A DNA stretch of 64,000 nucleotides, taken from positions 926,001 through 990,000 of the forward strand of contig NZ_CP071007.1 of NCBI RefSeq assembly GCF_018417635.1. Direction: 5' to 3'. Shown piece after piece: positions 14,250 to 24,816 of the stretch. Below the pieces are notes generated by a model. The model saw nothing but the letters and a program-made list of their open reading frames with translations. It had not been told where the DNA came from and did not search any database. Every line of letters begins with the position of its first letter. Within the stretch, counting starts at the first letter, position 1. A program made the position numbers and the translations under genes. The DNA is from Pseudomonas sp. SORT22 (lineage in GTDB: Bacteria; Pseudomonadota; Gammaproteobacteria; Pseudomonadales; Pseudomonadaceae).

Positions 14250-15005
14250 ATGCGTCGCCCTATGGTAGCTGGTAACTGGAAGATGCACGGTACCCGCGCC
14301 AGCGTCGCTGAGCTGATCAAGGGCTTGAGTAATCTCGCCCTGCCGAGCGGTGTCGAGGTCGCGGTGTTTCCCCCCGCCCTGTACATCAATCAGGTAATTG
14401 ATGGCGTACAAGGCAAGGCGATCGCCGTCGGCGCTCAGAATTCTGCGGTACAGCCTGAGCAAGGCGCACTGACCGGTGAGATTGCACCGAGTCAACTGGC
14501 CGAGGCAGGTTGCGAGCTGGTACTGATTGGGCACTCCGAACGCCGCCAGATCATTGGCGAGAACGACGAAGTCCTCAATCGCAAGTTCGCTGCGGCACAG
14601 GCTTGCGGTTTGAAGCCGGTGCTCTGTGTAGGGGAAACCCTCGAAGAGCGCGAAGCGGGTAAAACGCTTGAGATTGTCGGGCGTCAGCTGGACAGCGTCA
14701 TCGAAGCGTTCGGTGTCGAAGTCTTCGCCAGTGCGGTGATTGCCTATGAGCCTGTATGGGCCATCGGTACAGGGCTGACGGCCTCGCCACAGCAGGCTCA
14801 GGATGTGCATAAAGCCATTCGCGAGCAGCTGGCGGCAAAGAACCCGGAAGTCGCAGCGAATGTGCGGCTTCTATACGGCGGCAGCGTGAAGGCGGCCAAT
14901 GCGGCTGAACTGTTCGGCATGCCGGATATCGATGGGGGCCTGATTGGTGGGGCTTCCCTGAACGCAGACGAATTCGGTGCAATTTGTCGCGCCGCAGGAA
15001 ACTGA
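14250..15005 (+). CDS. tpiA: Triose-phosphate isomerase
   Basis: A 251-residue TIM-barrel enzyme interconverting glyceraldehyde-3-phosphate and DHAP. Catalytic residues are visible as Lys11 in GNWKMHG, His95 in IGHSERR and Glu167 in [10 protein letters not shown]; the phosphate loop [13 protein letters not shown] is present. The length is standard. It follows glmM by 66 nt and precedes secG by 3 nt, as in other pseudomonads. Confidence 0.97.
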   Translation: MRRPMVAGNWKMHGTRASVAELIKGLSNLALPSGVEVAVFPPALYINQVIDGVQGKAIAVGAQNSAVQPEQGALTGEIAPSQLAEAGCELVLIGHSERRQIIGENDEVLNRKFAAAQACGLKPVLCVGETLEEREAGKTLEIVGRQLDSVIEAFGVEVFASAVIAYEPVWAIGTGLTASPQQAQDVHKAIREQLAAKNPEVAANVRLLYGGSVKAANAAELFGMPDIDGGLIGGASLNADEFGAICRAAGN

Positions 15006-15008
15006 AAA

Positions 15009-15395
15009 ATGCTGGAAACAGTGATCGTTGTTTTGCATCTGTTGGGCGCGCTGGGTTTGGTAGTGCTGGTGTTGCTGCAACAGGGTAAAGGTGCGGAAGC
15101 GGGTGCATCTTTCGGCGCAGGTGCTTCAAATACTGTGTTCGGAAGCCAAGGTTCTGCTACCTTTCTGAGTAAGTTTACTGCTATACTAGCTGCCTCTTTC
15201 TTCTTAACTGCTCTTGGGTTAGGATACTTTGCTAAGGAGAAAGCTCACGAGCTGACTCAAGTAGGGTTGCCAGATCCAGCGGTCTTGGAAGTGAAGCAGC
15301 AAAAGCCGGCAACAGATGATGTACCGGTGCTCCAGGAGCAGAAGAGCGAAGCCACTAACACTGGCGATGTTCCTCCCGCTCAAGAGCAGAAGTAA
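15009..15395 (+). CDS. secG: Preprotein translocase subunit SecG
   Basis: A 128-residue inner-membrane protein, an accessory subunit of SecYEG that eases preprotein translocation. Two membrane helices (residues about 1-22 and 55-75) flank the glycine-rich cytosolic loop [14 protein letters not shown], the hallmark of the family; a hydrophilic tail rich in Glu/Gln/Lys follows. From about 15130 to 15245 codon use shifts to AT-rich, rarely used codons (ATA, CTA, TTA, AGT, GGA), unlike its neighbours. tRNA-Leu(GAG) follows at 15415, the same order as secG-leuU in E. coli. Confidence 0.95.
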   Translation: MLETVIVVLHLLGALGLVVLVLLQQGKGAEAGASFGAGASNTVFGSQGSATFLSKFTAILAASFFLTALGLGYFAKEKAHELTQVGLPDPAVLEVKQQKPATDDVPVLQEQKSEATNTGDVPPAQEQK

Positions 15396-15414
15396 CGGGT
15401 TTCAAAGTAGTATT

Positions 15415-15500
15415 GCCGAGGTGGTGGAATTGGTAGACACGCAACCTTGAGGTGGTTGTGCCCATAGGGTGTAGGGGTTCGAGTCCCCTTCTCGGTACCA
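15415..15500 (+). tRNA. leuU: tRNA-Leu (anticodon GAG)
   Basis: An 86-nt tRNA with acceptor GCCGAGG/TCTCGGT, the long class II variable arm, the T-arm GGGGTTCGAGTCCCC and an encoded CCA. The anticodon GAG is at 15449-15451, within the stem CAACC/GGTTG. It reads CUC/CUU codons. It lies 19 nt after secG and is probably processed from that transcript; a terminator hairpin follows. Confidence 0.96.
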
Positions 15501-15513
15501 ATTGAAACAAGAC

Positions 15514-15540
15514 AGCCCGCTACAGCGGGCTTTCTTGTAG
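15514..15540 (+). terminator. Terminator after tRNA-Leu
   Basis: AGCCCGC (15514-15520), loop TACA, GCGGGCT (15525-15531), then TTCTTGT. It is a typical short intrinsic terminator ending the tpiA-secG-tRNA-Leu transcript. Confidence 0.8.
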
Positions 15541-15552
15541 GTGGAGGTTAGA

Positions 15553-15581
15553 TTGACCCTGTCGGGGTTCGGTCGTATACT
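15553..15581 (+). promoter_or_regulatory. Sigma-70 promoter of initiator tRNA-Met
   Basis: TTGACC (15553-15558), a 17-nt spacer and TATACT (15576-15581), ending 16 nt before the mature tRNA. The discriminator after the -10 is GC-rich, as expected for a stringently controlled stable-RNA promoter. Confidence 0.8.
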
Positions 15582-15597
15582 TTCGCCCCAGCTTTGT

Positions 15598-15674
<77 letters not shown>

Positions 15675-15684
15675 GTTTCAGCGG

Positions 15685-15710
15685 AGCCCCTTTTGCAGGG
15701 GCTTTTTCTT
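15685..15710 (+). terminator. Terminator after tRNA-fMet
   Basis: AGCCCC (15685-15690), a 6-nt loop and AGGGGCT ending at 15703, followed by TTTTCTT. It may be partial, as in E. coli, where some transcripts run on into rimP-nusA. Confidence 0.75.
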
Positions 15711-15803
15711 GGCTGAACAGTCATAACGCCGGTATTCAACGGCGTATCAGGGATGGGCGCTTTGCCCATTTTTTATTTGCATAGCATGCACGAGGGGGTT
15801 CAG

Positions 15804-16262
15804 GTGTCGAGCAAGCTAGAACAGTTGCAGGCCTTGTTGGCCCCGGTGGTCGAGGCTCTTGGCTATCAATGCTGGGGGATCGAATTCATCTCTCAAGGCA
15901 AACATTCGGTACTGCGTATCTATATCGATAAAGAGGATGGAATCCTGGTTGATGACTGCGCGATTGTCAGTCGTCAAATCAGCGGTGTTCTCGATGTCGA
16001 AGATCCGATCAGTTCCGAGTACACCCTTGAAGTGTCCTCTCCTGGCATGGAACGCCCACTGTTCACCTTGGAACAGTTCGCTTCGCATGCCGGTGAACAA
16101 GTGAAGATCAAGCTGCGTACGCCCTTTGAAGGTCGTCGTAACTTTCAGGGCCTTCTCCGTGGCGTGGAGGAGCAGGATGTTGTGGTCCAGGTGGATAACA
16201 ACGAATTCCTGTTGCCGATCGACTCGATCGACAAGGCCAACATTATTCCCAGTTTTGACTGA
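15804..16262 (+). CDS. rimP: Ribosome maturation factor RimP
   Basis: A 152-residue cytosolic factor needed for 30S maturation. Conserved segments are [17 protein letters not shown] at the N terminus, [13 protein letters not shown], and the C-terminal Sm-like domain with [17 protein letters not shown]. The start is GTG at 15804, with GAGGGGG (15792-15798) 5 nt upstream; the longer ATG frames at 15753 and 15786 would place this ribosome-binding site inside the gene. First protein gene of the nusA-infB operon. Confidence 0.94.
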   Translation: MSSKLEQLQALLAPVVEALGYQCWGIEFISQGKHSVLRIYIDKEDGILVDDCAIVSRQISGVLDVEDPISSEYTLEVSSPGMERPLFTLEQFASHAGEQVKIKLRTPFEGRRNFQGLLRGVEEQDVVVQVDNNEFLLPIDSIDKANIIPSFD

Positions 16263-16321
16263 GACGTGCCGGATCCCGCGGACCGCGCGGATCCAATGGC
16301 TTGCGAAAGGCGAGGCGTACG

Positions 16322-17803
16322 ATGAGCAAAGAAGTACTGCTGGTTGTTGAGTCGGTATCCAACGAAAAGGGCGTACCGGCCGGCGTAATTTTTGAAGCGC
16401 TGGAAGTGGCCCTGGCCACTGCAACCAAAAAACGTTTTGACGACGAAGTCGACCTGCGTGTGGAAATCAACCGCCACACCGGTAGCTACGAAACCTTCCG
16501 TCGCTGGACTGTCGTCGAAGAAAAGGATCTGGACGATCCGGCGATCGAAGTGTGGCCAGCGAAGATTCAGGACACCCATCCTGAAGCCAAGGTCGGTGAC
16601 GTGATCGAAGAGAAGATCGAGTCGATCGAGTTCGGCCGCATTGCCGCCCAGACCGCCAAGCAAGTCATCGTCCAGAAGGTCCGTGAAGCCGAGCGCGCTC
16701 AAGTGGTAGATGCCTACCGCGAGCGTCTGGGCGAGATCATCTCCGGCACCGTCAAGAAGGTCACCCGTGACAACGTCATCGTTGACCTGGGCAACAACGC
16801 CGAAGCGTTGCTGGCCCGTGAAGACATCATCTCCCGCGAGACTTTCCGTGTCGGTGTGCGCCTGCGTGCACTGCTCAAGGAAATCCGCACCGAGAACCGC
16901 GGCCCGCAGTTGATCCTGTCGCGTACCGCGCCACAGATGCTGATCGAACTGTTCCGCATCGAAGTGCCGGAAATCGCCGAGGGCCTGATCGAAGTCATGG
17001 CCGCGTCCCGTGATCCGGGTTCGCGCGCCAAGATCGCCGTGCGCTCCAAGGACAAACGCATCGACCCGCAAGGTGCCTGTATCGGCATGCGCGGTTCGCG
17101 TGTCCAGGCGGTGTCCGGTGAACTGGGTGGCGAGCGTGTGGACATCGTCCTCTGGGACGACAACCCTGCACAGTTCGTCATCAACGCCATGTCGCCGGCT
17201 GAAGTCGCGGCGATCATCGTCGATGAAGACGCCCACGCCATGGACATCGCCGTGGGTGCCGACAACCTGGCCCAGGCGATTGGCCGTGGTGGCCAGAACG
17301 TGCGCCTGGCCAGTCAGTTGACCGGCTGGACCCTGAACGTGATGACCGAATCGGACATCCAGGCCAAGCAGCAAGCTGAAACCGGTGACATCCTGCGCAA
17401 CTTCATCGACGAGCTGGAAGTCGACGAAGAGCTGGCACAGGTGCTGGTCGATGAAGGCTTCACCAGCCTGGAAGAGATTGCCTACGTACCGCTGGAAGAA
17501 ATGCTCAACATCGACGGCTTTGACGAAGACATCGTCAACGAGCTTCGTGCTCGCGCCAAGGATCGCCTGTTGACCAAAGCCATCGCTACTGAGGAAAAGC
17601 TGGCAGACGCCCATCCGGCCGAAGACCTGCTCTCGCTTGAGGGTATGGACAAGGATTTGGCGATGGAACTGGCGGTGCGCGGCGTAGTTACCCGCGAAGA
17701 CCTGGCCGAGCAGTCGATTGATGACCTGCTCGACATCGACGGCATCGACCAAGAGCGTGCCGGCAAGTTGATCATGGCCGCCCGAGCCCACTGGTTCGAG
17801 TAA
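16322..17803 (+). CDS. nusA: Transcription termination/antitermination factor NusA
   Basis: A 493-residue RNA polymerase-associated factor acting in pausing, termination and rRNA antitermination. The N-terminal RNAP-binding domain (1-130) is followed by an S1 domain ([16 protein letters not shown]), two KH domains ([16 protein letters not shown] and [17 protein letters not shown]) and two C-terminal acidic helix-hairpin-helix repeats ending [22 protein letters not shown] at 16322 gives [10 protein letters not shown]; the longer frame is not typical. It lies 59 nt after rimP and 27 nt before infB. Confidence 0.97.
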   Translation: MSKEVLLVVESVSNEKGVPAGVIFEALEVALATATKKRFDDEVDLRVEINRHTGSYETFRRWTVVEEKDLDDPAIEVWPAKIQDTHPEAKVGDVIEEKIESIEFGRIAAQTAKQVIVQKVREAERAQVVDAYRERLGEIISGTVKKVTRDNVIVDLGNNAEALLAREDIISRETFRVGVRLRALLKEIRTENRGPQLILSRTAPQMLIELFRIEVPEIAEGLIEVMAASRDPGSRAKIAVRSKDKRIDPQGACIGMRGSRVQAVSGELGGERVDIVLWDDNPAQFVINAMSPAEVAAIIVDEDAHAMDIAVGADNLAQAIGRGGQNVRLASQLTGWTLNVMTESDIQAKQQAETGDILRNFIDELEVDEELAQVLVDEGFTSLEEIAYVPLEEMLNIDGFDEDIVNELRARAKDRLLTKAIATEEKLADAHPAEDLLSLEGMDKDLAMELAVRGVVTREDLAEQSIDDLLDIDGIDQERAGKLIMAARAHWFE

Positions 17804-17830
17804 TTAGGCGCGGCCTGAGGAGAGAAGTGC

Positions 17831-20335
17831 ATGACGCAAGTCACGGTGAAAGAATTGGCCCAAGAGGTCGCTGCACCGGTAGAGCGCCTGCTGCAGCAGA
17901 TGCGTGAGGCAGGTCTGCCGCACACCGACGCCGGTCAGGTAGTGACCGACAATGAGAAGCAGGCATTGCTGGCTCATTTGAAGAGCAGCCACAAGGCAAA
18001 AGTGGAAGAGCCGCGCAAGATCACCTTGCAGCGCAAAACCACCAGCACCCTGCGTGTCGCCGGTAGCAAGAGCATCAGCGTAGAAGTACGCAAGAAGAAA
18101 GTATTCGTTCAGCGCAGCCCGGAAGAAATCCAGGCCGAGCAGAAGCGCGAGCTGGAAGAGCGCCGTGCAGCGGAAAACGCTGCCCGCGAAAAGGCCGATG
18201 CCGAAGCACGTCAGCGTGCCGAGGAAGAGTCCCGTCGCCAGCCAGCCGCTGCCAACGCCGCACCGGCTGCTGCCGCTGCGCCGGCTCCAGCGCCTGTAAT
18301 CGAAGCCGCAGCCGCCGATGCTCCGGCACCGGTTGCCGAGCGCAAGAAAGACGACGTGCGTCGCAGCGACAAGTCGCGTGACGACGAGCGTCGTGGCGGC
18401 GAGCGCCGTAACGAAGCGCCGCGTGTTTCGGTCAAGGTCAAGGAAAAGGAAAAGGCGCCTACCCCGCGTGCCGCTCCGCGTACCACCGACGAAGAAAGCG
18501 ATGGCTTCCGTCGTGGTGGCCGTGGCAAGGGCAAGCCGAAGAAGCGCAACGCCCACGGTTTCCAGAACCCGACCGGTCCGGTTATCCGCGACGTGCAGAT
18601 CGGCGAGACCATCACGGTTTCCGACCTGGCCAACCAGATGTCCGTCAAGGGCGCTGAAGTGGTCAAGTTCATGTTCAAACTGGGCACTCCGGTGACCATC
18701 AACCAGGTGCTCGACCAGGAGACAGCTCAGCTGATCGCCGAAGAGCTGGGCCACAAGGTCACCCTGGTCAGCGACACCGCCCTGGAAGATTCCCTGGCCG
18801 AGTCGTTGAAGTTCGAAGGCGAGACCTTCTCCCGTGCACCAGTCGTGACTGTAATGGGCCACGTTGACCACGGTAAGACCTCGCTGCTCGACTACATCCG
18901 TCGTGCCAAGGTTGCTGCTGGCGAAGCCGGTGGTATTACCCAGCACATCGGTGCGTACCACGTGGAAACCGACCGCGGCATGGTCACCTTCCTCGACACC
19001 CCTGGCCACGCCGCGTTTACCGCCATGCGTGCCCGTGGTGCCAAGGCGACCGACATCGTGATCCTGGTGGTTGCGGCGGACGACGGCGTGATGCCGCAAA
19101 CCCGCGAAGCGGTCCAGCACGCCAAGGCTGCCGGTGTTCCGCTGGTGGTTGCGGTGAACAAGATCGACAAGCCAGGTGCCGACCTCGATCGCATCCGTAA
19201 CGAACTGGCCGTCGAAGGCGTCACTTCCGAGGACTGGGGTGGAGATACTCCGTTCGTCAAGGTGTCGGCGAAGATGGGTACCGGTGTCGACGAACTGCTC
19301 GAAGCGGTCCTGCTGCAAGCCGAGATCCTCGAACTCAAGGCCACTCCATCGGCCCCGGGTCGTGGTGTGGTAGTTGAATCGCGTCTGGACAAGGGCCGTG
19401 GCCCGGTGGCTACCGTACTGGTTCAGGACGGTACCCTGCGTCAGGGCGACATGGTCCTGTGCGGTTCGAACTACGGTCGCGTACGGGCCATGCTCGACGA
19501 GAACGGCAAGCCTGTTAAGGAAGCCGGCCCGTCGATCCCGGTCGAGATCCTCGGCCTGGATGGCACTCCGGACGCCGGTGACGAGCTGTCGGTAGTGGCT
19601 GACGAGAAGAAAGCCCGTGAAGTTGCCCTGTTCCGTCAAGGCAAGTTCCGCGAGGTCAAACTGGCTCGCGCTCACGCTGGCAAACTCGAGAACATCTTCG
19701 AGAACATGGGCCAGGAAGAGAAGAAGACCCTCAACATCGTGCTCAAGTCCGATGTTCGTGGTTCTCTCGAGGCCCTGCAGGGCTCCCTGAGCGGCCTGGG
19801 CAACGACGAAGTACAGGTTCGGGTGATTGGCGGCGGTGTCGGTGGTATCACCGAGAGCGATGCCAACCTGGCCCTGGCGTCCAATGCAGTACTGTTCGGC
19901 TTCAACGTGCGTGCCGATGCCGGCGCGCGCAAGATCGTCGAGCAGGAAGGTCTGGATATGCGTTACTACAACGTGATCTACGACATCATTGAAGACGTCA
20001 AGAAAGCCCTGACCGGCATGCTCGGCAGCGATGTTCGCGAGAACATCCTGGGTATCGCCGAAGTGCGTGACGTGTTCCGTTCGCCGAAGTTCGGCGCCAT
20101 CGCCGGCTGCATGGTCGTCGAGGGTGTGGTCTACCGCAACCGTCCGATCCGCGTACTGCGCGAGGACGTGGTGATCTTCGAAGGCGAGCTGGAATCGCTG
20201 CGTCGCTTCAAGGACGATGCGTCCGAAGTACGTGCCGGCATGGAATGCGGTATCGGCGTCAAGAGCTACAACGACGTCAAGGTCGGCGACAAGATCGAAG
20301 TCTTCGAGAAAGTCCAAGTGGCTCGTACGCTCTAA
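17831..20335 (+). CDS. infB: Translation initiation factor IF-2
   Basis: An 834-residue GTPase that brings initiator tRNA to the 30S and promotes subunit joining; its neighbour tRNA-fMet is its substrate. Visible are the N-terminal IF2-N domains, a charged Glu/Arg/Ala-rich linker (about 80-260, with an Ala/Pro stretch), G1 [10 protein letters not shown]3 DTPGH, G4 NKIDKPGAD, and domains II-IV ending [14 protein letters not shown]. Possible internal start sites for shorter forms, as in E. coli, were not resolved. Confidence 0.97.
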   Translation: MTQVTVKELAQEVAAPVERLLQQMREAGLPHTDAGQVVTDNEKQALLAHLKSSHKAKVEEPRKITLQRKTTSTLRVAGSKSISVEVRKKKVFVQRSPEEIQAEQKRELEERRAAENAAREKADAEARQRAEEESRRQPAAANAAPAAAAAPAPAPVIEAAAADAPAPVAERKKDDVRRSDKSRDDERRGGERRNEAPRVSVKVKEKEKAPTPRAAPRTTDEESDGFRRGGRGKGKPKKRNAHGFQNPTGPVIRDVQIGETITVSDLANQMSVKGAEVVKFMFKLGTPVTINQVLDQETAQLIAEELGHKVTLVSDTALEDSLAESLKFEGETFSRAPVVTVMGHVDHGKTSLLDYIRRAKVAAGEAGGITQHIGAYHVETDRGMVTFLDTPGHAAFTAMRARGAKATDIVILVVAADDGVMPQTREAVQHAKAAGVPLVVAVNKIDKPGADLDRIRNELAVEGVTSEDWGGDTPFVKVSAKMGTGVDELLEAVLLQAEILELKATPSAPGRGVVVESRLDKGRGPVATVLVQDGTLRQGDMVLCGSNYGRVRAMLDENGKPVKEAGPSIPVEILGLDGTPDAGDELSVVADEKKAREVALFRQGKFREVKLARAHAGKLENIFENMGQEEKKTLNIVLKSDVRGSLEALQGSLSGLGNDEVQVRVIGGGVGGITESDANLALASNAVLFGFNVRADAGARKIVEQEGLDMRYYNVIYDIIEDVKKALTGMLGSDVRENILGIAEVRDVFRSPKFGAIAGCMVVEGVVYRNRPIRVLREDVVIFEGELESLRRFKDDASEVRAGMECGIGVKSYNDVKVGDKIEVFEKVQVARTL

Positions 20336-20350
20336 GCCGCGAGCATGGGA

Positions 20351-20430
20351 ACCGCCAATCGCCCGCCCCAGGGCGCCGCTTGGCGGCTCTGAACGCAACG
20401 CCCGGTCCGGCTCTAGCCTGGCCGGGCGTT
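20351..20430 (+). repeat. Two strong hairpins between infB and rbfA
   Basis: First: ACCGCCAA pairs with TTGGCGGC-side sequence around an inner CGCCC/GGGCG stem (20351-20386). Second: AACGCCCGG (20397-20405) pairs exactly with CCGGGCGTT (20422-20430), with an inner CCGGC/GCC stem. Only two T follow, so these look like mRNA-processing or stabilising structures rather than an efficient terminator. Confidence 0.6.
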
Positions 20431-20456
20431 TGCCGCTTTAGTTACAGGTAGCAAAA

Positions 20457-20858
20457 ATGGCAAAAGAATATAGCCGTACCCAACGCATCGGCGATCAGAT
20501 CCAGCGCGAGCTGGCCCAGTTGATCCGTCGTGAAGTCAAGGACCCGCGCGTCGGCGTGGTCACCATTACCGCTGTGGATGTCAGCCGCGATGTCGGCCAT
20601 GCCAAGGTGTTCATCACCTCGATGGGCCAGGAAGGCGCGGAAGACATCAAGCAGACCCTCAAGGTGCTCAACGGCGCGGCCAGTTTCCTGCGCGTGCACC
20701 TGGGCAAGGAAATGCAACTGCGCAGTGTGCCGCAACTGCATTTCCACTATGACGAAAGCATCAGTCGCGGTGCCCACCTGTCGGCCCTGATCGAGCGCGC
20801 CGTCGCCGAAGACAAGCTGCACCAGGCTGCCGACACGCCCCTGGACACCAAGGAGTAA
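20457..20858 (+). CDS. rbfA: Ribosome-binding factor A
   Basis: A 133-residue KH-fold cytosolic factor that binds 16S rRNA helix 1 during 30S assembly and cold adaptation. The conserved [27 protein letters not shown] start, the [17 protein letters not shown] region and the [14 protein letters not shown] segment are visible. The last codons contain AAGGAG, the ribosome-binding site of truB, so the two genes look translationally coupled. Confidence 0.96.
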   Translation: MAKEYSRTQRIGDQIQRELAQLIRREVKDPRVGVVTITAVDVSRDVGHAKVFITSMGQEGAEDIKQTLKVLNGAASFLRVHLGKEMQLRSVPQLHFHYDESISRGAHLSALIERAVAEDKLHQAADTPLDTKE

Positions 20859-20861
20859 GCG

Positions 20862-21779
20862 GTGGCTCAGGTCAAGCGTATCCGTCGTAACGTCAGCGGC
20901 ATCATCCTGCTCGACAAGCCGTTGGGGTTCACCTCCAACGCTGCCCTGCAGAAGGTCCGCTGGCTGCTCAATGCCGAAAAGGCCGGGCACACCGGCAGCC
21001 TCGATCCACTGGCCAGCGGCGTGCTGCCGCTGTGCTTCGGTGAGGCGACCAAGTTCTCGCAATACCTGCTCGATTCCGACAAGGGCTACGAGACGGTCAT
21101 GCAACTGGGTCAGACCACCACCACGGGCGATGCCGAAGGTGAAGTGCTGAAAACCCGTGAGGTGACCGTTGGTCGCGCCGATATCGAAGCGGTTTTGCCA
21201 CAATTTCGTGGTCAAATCAGTCAGATACCACCGATGTACTCGGCCCTCAAGCGTGACGGCCAGCCGCTGTACAAGCTTGCCCGTGCAGGTGAAGTAGTGG
21301 AGCGCGAGGCGCGTTCTGTTACTATTAACCGCTTGGAATTGCTCGAGTGCGAAGGCACCCGTGTCCGGTTGTCGGTCGGCTGCAGCAAAGGCACCTACAT
21401 CCGCACCCTGGTCGAGGACATCGGCGAGGTGCTCGGTTGCGGAGCCTATGTCGCTGAACTGCGTCGTACGCACGCCGGTCCTTTCGAGCTGGCCCAGACC
21501 GTGACCCTCGAAGAACTCGAAGCGGTCCACGCCGAAGGTGGCAACGAAGCGGTCGATCGTTTCCTGATGCCATCGGACAGCGGTCTGCTGGACTGGCCAC
21601 TGTTGCAGTTCTCCGAGCACAGTGCGTTCTACTGGCTCAATGGTCAGCCGGTCAGAGCCCCCGACGCGCCGAAGTTCGGCATGGTCCGGGTACAGGATCA
21701 CAACGGTCGCTTCATCGGCATCGGTGAAGTGAGCGAAGACGGGCGCATCGCGCCGCGTCGCTTGATTCGGTCAGAATGA
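20862..21779 (+). CDS. truB: tRNA pseudouridine-55 synthase TruB
   Basis: A 305-residue enzyme making pseudouridine 55 in the T-loop of most tRNAs. The catalytic Asp lies in [14 protein letters not shown] near residue 48; [16 protein letters not shown] and the RNA-binding [15 protein letters not shown] are present, with a C-terminal PUA-like extension. The start is GTG at 20862, with AAGGAG 6 nt upstream in the end of rbfA. No in-frame ATG fits the family start. Confidence 0.96.
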   Translation: MAQVKRIRRNVSGIILLDKPLGFTSNAALQKVRWLLNAEKAGHTGSLDPLASGVLPLCFGEATKFSQYLLDSDKGYETVMQLGQTTTTGDAEGEVLKTREVTVGRADIEAVLPQFRGQISQIPPMYSALKRDGQPLYKLARAGEVVEREARSVTINRLELLECEGTRVRLSVGCSKGTYIRTLVEDIGEVLGCGAYVAELRRTHAGPFELAQTVTLEELEAVHAEGGNEAVDRFLMPSDSGLLDWPLLQFSEHSAFYWLNGQPVRAPDAPKFGMVRVQDHNGRFIGIGEVSEDGRIAPRRLIRSE

Positions 21780-21789
21780 TCGAAACCTT

Positions 21790-21815
21790 CAGTGTCAGGC
21801 CCAGGCCTGGCACTG
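21790..21815 (+). promoter_or_regulatory. Hairpin in the truB-rpsO gap
   Basis: CAGTGTCAGG (21790-21799) pairs with CCTGGCACTG (21806-21815) with a single G-U, and a second perfect stem CAGGGA/TCCCTG lies at 21869-21884. Neither has a T-run. They form a structured rpsO leader, a place where S15 autoregulation acts in E. coli; the mechanism here is inferred. Confidence 0.45.
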
Positions 21816-21932
21816 GTGGTAAAGAGGATGGCTGTTAATAGGCACGGTCACGCCTCACTTTATGAATACAGGGAGCAGTCCCTGGCCTATTGGAAGCCGT
21901 TTGTTCGGTTTCCCTTGATTTGGAGAAGCCAG

Positions 21933-22202
21933 ATGGCACTCAGCGTTGAAGAAAAAGCAAAGATCGTTGGCGAATACCAGCAAGCCGCCGGTGACACCGG
22001 TAGCCCGGAAGTACAGGTTGCTCTGCTGACCGCCAACATCAACAAGCTGCAAGGCCACTTCAAGGCCAACGGCAAAGACCACCACTCCCGTCGTGGTCTG
22101 ATCCGCATGGTTAACCAGCGTCGCAAGCTGCTGGACTACCTGAAAGGCAAGGACACCACCCGTTACAGCGCCCTGATCGGTCGTCTGGGTCTGCGTCGCT
22201 AA
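21933..22202 (+). CDS. rpsO: 30S ribosomal protein S15
   Basis: An 89-residue primary 16S rRNA-binding protein. The start [16 protein letters not shown] and the [19 protein letters not shown] core are family hallmarks; the length equals E. coli S15. ATG 21933 has GGAGAAG 5 nt upstream. The same frame is open 47 codons upstream, but that part is leader sequence with hairpins and no protein homology I recognise. Confidence 0.97.
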   Translation: MALSVEEKAKIVGEYQQAAGDTGSPEVQVALLTANINKLQGHFKANGKDHHSRRGLIRMVNQRRKLLDYLKGKDTTRYSALIGRLGLRR

Positions 22203-22289
22203 TAGCGGCCTGGCCAGTGGTGTGCACGGCGTGCTGCAGTCACCGCACGGAGCCTTTGGCCCCCGTGTCGGTGAGCACGCCTTGCCTAT

Positions 22290-22358
22290 CTATGAGGTTG
22301 GCTGTCTGTCTCGCCTGAGCGGTTTACCGCGAGGGCAGGGCAGGCTCCCAACCTCTAG
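22290..22358 (+). promoter_or_regulatory. Long stem-loop in the pnp leader (candidate RNase III site)
   Basis: CTAtGAGGTTGG (22290-22301) pairs with CCAACCTCTAG (22348-22358), and the interior continues as an imperfect stem with CTGTCTG/CAGG-rich and CTCGC/GCGAG pairing around an apical loop near 22315-22327. In E. coli the pnp leader forms a long duplex cut by RNase III and then PNPase for autoregulation; position and shape here fit that role. Confidence 0.65.
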
Positions 22359-22452
22359 TTTTATCTGGACCGCCAACAGGGCCGATTCCCTGTTCTGCCC
22401 AAGAATTCGCAAGAACCCGTTCCCCCAGAGCCACTGAAAAAGGTAGGAAACC

Positions 22453-24558
22453 GTGAACCCGGTAATCAAGAAATTCCAGTTCGGTCAATCGACCGTTACC
22501 CTCGAGACGGGCCGTATTGCTCGTCAAGCGTCCGGCGCCGTATTGGTCACCGTCGACAACGATGTCACCGTACTGGTGACCGTGGTCGGTGCCAAACAGG
22601 CCGATCCAGGCAAAGGCTTCTTCCCCCTGTCCGTTCACTATCAGGAAAAGACCTACGCCGCCGGCAAGATCCCTGGTGGTTTCTTCAAGCGTGAAGGCCG
22701 TCCTTCCGAGAAAGAGACCCTGACCTCGCGTCTGATCGACCGTCCGATCCGTCCGCTGTTCCCGGAAGGCTTCATGAACGAAGTGCAGGTTGTCTGCACC
22801 GTCGTTTCCACCAGCAAGAAGACCGATCCGGACATCGCTGCGATGATCGGTACCTCGGCTGCCCTGGCCATCTCCGGCATTCCGTTCGAAGGCCCGATCG
22901 GCGCCGCTCGCGTTGCTTTCCACGAAAGCACCGGCTACCTGCTGAACCCGACCTACGAGCAACTGGCTGCCTCGAGCCTGGACATGGTCGTTGCCGGTAC
23001 CTCCGACGCCGTACTGATGGTTGAATCGGAAGCCAAAGAGCTGACCGAAGACCAGATGCTGGGCGCCGTACTGTTCGCCCACGACGAATTCCAGGCTGTG
23101 ATCCAGGCTGTCAAAGAGCTGGCCGCCGAAGCTGCCAAGCCGACCTGGGACTGGACTGCCAAGGCCGAGAACACCCCTCTGCTGAGCGCCATCCGTGGCG
23201 AATTCGGTGCTGCGGTTTCCGACGCCTACACCATCACCGTCAAGGCTGACCGTTACGCTCGCCTGGGCGAACTGCGCGAGCAAGTGATCGCCCAGTTCTC
23301 CGGTGAAGAAGGCCAACCTTCGGCTTCCGAAGTCAAAGAAATCTTCGGCGAAATCGAATACCGCACCGTTCGCGAAAACATCGTCAACGGCAAGCCACGT
23401 ATCGACGGCCGCGACACCAAGACCGTACGTCCGCTGAACATCGAAGTCGGCGTACTGCCAAAGACCCACGGTTCGGCGCTGTTCACCCGTGGCGAAACCC
23501 AGGCCCTGGTCGTTGCGACCCTGGGTACTGCCCGTGACGCCCAGCTGCTGGATACCCTCGAAGGCGAGAAGAAAGACCCCTTCATGCTGCACTACAACTT
23601 CCCGCCGTTCTCGGTCGGCGAGTGTGGTCGCATGGGCGGTGCTGGCCGTCGCGAAATCGGTCACGGCCGTCTGGCCCGCCGTTCGGTCCAGGCCATGCTG
23701 CCTGCTGCCGACGTGTTCCCGTACACCATCCGCGTTGTTTCGGAAATCACCGAATCCAACGGTTCCAGCTCGATGGCTTCGGTCTGTGGTGCATCCCTGG
23801 CACTGATGGACGCTGGTGTGCCGATGAAGGCGCCGGTTGCCGGTATCGCCATGGGCCTGGTTAAAGAAGGCGAGAAATTCGCCATTCTGACCGACATCCT
23901 CGGTGACGAAGACCACCTGGGCGACATGGACTTCAAGGTAGCCGGTACCGCCAAAGGTGTTACCGCGCTGCAGATGGACATCAAGATCAACGGCATCACC
24001 GAAGAGATCATGGAAATCGCCCTGGGCCAGGCCCTGGAAGCGCGCCTGAACATCCTCGGCCAGATGAACCAGATCATTGGTCAGTCCCGTAGCGAACTGT
24101 CGGAAAACGCTCCGACCATGATCGCCATGAAGATCGACACCGACAAGATCCGTGACGTCATCGGTAAAGGCGGCGCGACCATCCGTGCCATCTGCGAAGA
24201 AACCAAGGCTTCGATCGACATCGAAGACGACGGTTCGATCAAGATCTTCGGTGAGACCAAAGACGCCGCTGAAGCTGCTCGCCAGCGCGTTCTGAGCATC
24301 ACTGCCGAGGCCGAGATCGGCAAGATCTACGTCGGTAAGGTTGAGCGCATCGTCGACTTCGGTGCCTTCGTCAACATCCTGCCTGGCAAGGACGGTCTGG
24401 TTCACATCTCGATGCTGAGCGATGCTCGCGTCGAGAAAGTGACCGACATCCTCAAAGAAGGCCAGGAAGTTGAAGTACTGGTACTGGACGTGGACAACCG
24501 CGGCCGTATCAAGCTGTCGATCAAGGACGTTGCCGCTGCCAAGGCATCGGGCGTCTAA
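22453..24558 (+). CDS. pnp: Polyribonucleotide nucleotidyltransferase (PNPase)
   Basis: A 701-residue phosphorolytic 3'-5' exoribonuclease, a trimeric member of the RNA degradosome. Two RNase PH-like domains are separated by a helical domain; the second has [14 protein letters not shown] and [11 protein letters not shown] domain ([15 protein letters not shown]) and an S1 domain ([19 protein letters not shown]) follow. The start is GTG at 22453 behind GTAGGAAA. Intrinsic terminator directly downstream; long hairpin in the leader. Confidence 0.97.
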   Translation: MNPVIKKFQFGQSTVTLETGRIARQASGAVLVTVDNDVTVLVTVVGAKQADPGKGFFPLSVHYQEKTYAAGKIPGGFFKREGRPSEKETLTSRLIDRPIRPLFPEGFMNEVQVVCTVVSTSKKTDPDIAAMIGTSAALAISGIPFEGPIGAARVAFHESTGYLLNPTYEQLAASSLDMVVAGTSDAVLMVESEAKELTEDQMLGAVLFAHDEFQAVIQAVKELAAEAAKPTWDWTAKAENTPLLSAIRGEFGAAVSDAYTITVKADRYARLGELREQVIAQFSGEEGQPSASEVKEIFGEIEYRTVRENIVNGKPRIDGRDTKTVRPLNIEVGVLPKTHGSALFTRGETQALVVATLGTARDAQLLDTLEGEKKDPFMLHYNFPPFSVGECGRMGGAGRREIGHGRLARRSVQAMLPAADVFPYTIRVVSEITESNGSSSMASVCGASLALMDAGVPMKAPVAGIAMGLVKEGEKFAILTDILGDEDHLGDMDFKVAGTAKGVTALQMDIKINGITEEIMEIALGQALEARLNILGQMNQIIGQSRSELSENAPTMIAMKIDTDKIRDVIGKGGATIRAICEETKASIDIEDDGSIKIFGETKDAAEAARQRVLSITAEAEIGKIYVGKVERIVDFGAFVNILPGKDGLVHISMLSDARVEKVTDILKEGQEVEVLVLDVDNRGRIKLSIKDVAAAKASGV

Positions 24559-24572
24559 GACCGCCGCTTAAG

Positions 24573-24600
24573 AAAAAGGACCCTTCGGGGTCCTTTTTTT
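24573..24600 (+). terminator. Terminator after pnp
   Basis: AAAAAGGACC pairs with GGTCCTTTTT around a CTTCGG loop, followed by further T. It is a strong intrinsic terminator closing the rimP-pnp operon; the A-run on the left arm could let it work in both directions. Confidence 0.92.
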
Positions 24601-24816
24601 ATGCCTGCAGAAATTGTCTTGCGGACTTGCATCTTGCATGCAGGATTTTGCCACTGCTTGCAAAATGCACGATCCAGTTTTTTGCTTGATTAGATAAGCT
24701 ACTGTTTTATAAGGAGAAAATTATTCACAAAAGCTGGCACAGGCCCTGCAATAGTATTCATACCCCTGCTGCCAGGACTTACGGCGCAGACTTTTCGAAA
24801 AACAGGAGTGTCTCGT

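Noticed and set aside
17804..20398. 864-residue minus-strand frame opposite infB
   Set aside because: Same shadow effect; the GTPase motifs are on the plus strand.
21792..21932. In-frame upstream extension of rpsO
   Set aside because: S15 family length and the GGAGAAG site fix the start at 21933; the extension covers leader hairpins.
22324..24405. 693-residue minus-strand frame opposite pnp
   Set aside because: Shadow of pnp; no recognisable domain.
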